Shown here piece after piece: positions 61,306 through 61,386 of a DNA stretch of 61,386 bases; the first letter of the stretch is position 1, and the number at the start of each line of letters is the position of its first letter. Source of the stretch: QYQL01 sp041674265 (GTDB lineage Bacteria; Verrucomicrobiota; Verrucomicrobiia; Chthoniobacterales; Terrimicrobiaceae); contig JBAYWC010000003.1 in NCBI GenBank assembly GCA_041674265.1, positions 1-61,386 on the forward strand, read 5' to 3'. A program made the position numbers and the translations under genes. The notes below the pieces were generated by a model. That model searched no databases, was not told the origin of the DNA, and saw only the letters and a list, made by a program, of their open reading frames with translations.

Positions 61306-61386
61306 GGATTTGAGAGCAAAGAGAGGCCATGCAATGGCCGATGGTGGTTCAGGGACGTGAAGTGGATGAGGAAAAAGTGCGCTGGC

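Noticed and set aside
1..61386. CRISPR array or tRNA genes
   Set aside because: No regularly spaced direct repeats of CRISPR size and no tRNA-like cloverleaf was noticed, but I could not run a structure search.

Overview
This 61.4 kb window looks like a GC-rich chromosomal segment of a free-living Gram-negative bacterium, most likely from the Verrucomicrobiota. That assignment is an inference from the style of the proteins, the separate purS/purQ/purL genes, a tolB gene, outer-membrane efflux and lipid-transport genes, and dispersed GxxExxY genes; no rRNA or tRNA was recognised that would fix the taxonomy.

Layout. Positions 361-4164 (minus) carry an iron-type ABC importer: a binding protein and a fused double permease, with a GxxExxY gene wedged between them and no ATPase visible. 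Positions 4326-7697 hold a STAS protein and a divergent glycosyltransferase / sucrose-phosphorylase-like GH13 pair, followed directly by a transposase remnant. Positions 8072-11038 hold coaD, guaA, a small lipoprotein and aat, then an IS630-type remnant. Positions 11560-18824 are a Cus-type copper/silver efflux cluster (cusC-, cusB- and cusA-like genes with two accessory genes). A small sigma/anti-sigma-like pair follows, then lnt and purS-purQ-purL (20172-25595); the pur genes are interrupted by one intact and one gutted GxxExxY element. Positions 25744-31947 hold an Mla-like lipid ABC transporter with STAS partner, a fatty acid desaturase, a secreted hypothetical protein and an acyl-CoA synthetase. 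Positions 32024-38398 hold a Cys-rich lipoprotein, tolB, pheA, rsmE, rfbD, a GHL10-type hydrolase and an M42 peptidase. typA follows at 38618.

The accessory centrepiece is 40448-59151. A plus-strand set (cysteine desulfurase, DUF6883, two DUF4926 genes and a third DUF4926 broken by a stop) converges on a tightly coupled eight-gene minus-strand operon. That operon reads sspB (DUF4007), sspC (ATPase), sspD (PAPS-reductase-like), a DUF262 protein, a Ser/Thr protein kinase, then SspF/DptF-, SspG/DptG- and SspH/DptH-like genes. I interpret it as a single-strand DNA phosphorothioation defence island of the SspBCD-SspFGH type. SspB nicks, SspD with a cysteine desulfurase supplies activated sulfur and SspC is the ATPase. 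The FGH module attacks unmodified DNA. The kinase and a short DUF262 protein with a Cys/His tail sit between the modification and restriction modules. The island is visibly more AT-rich than the core, especially around 51.7-53.8 kb, and begins right after pheS, where pheT would normally be.

A second theme is a family of small elements bounded by short-period inverted arms (built on CACGGAGA-, CGCGGAGA- or CACTAA-like units). Two carry intact GxxExxY genes (2060-2496, 22064-22516), one keeps only the last ~30 codons (23209-23347), two have no coding remnant (25645-25724, 60343-60445), and one lone arm lies at 40621-40650. Several arms overlap the stop codons of the neighbouring genes. The window ends with pheS, rplT and rpmI (minus).
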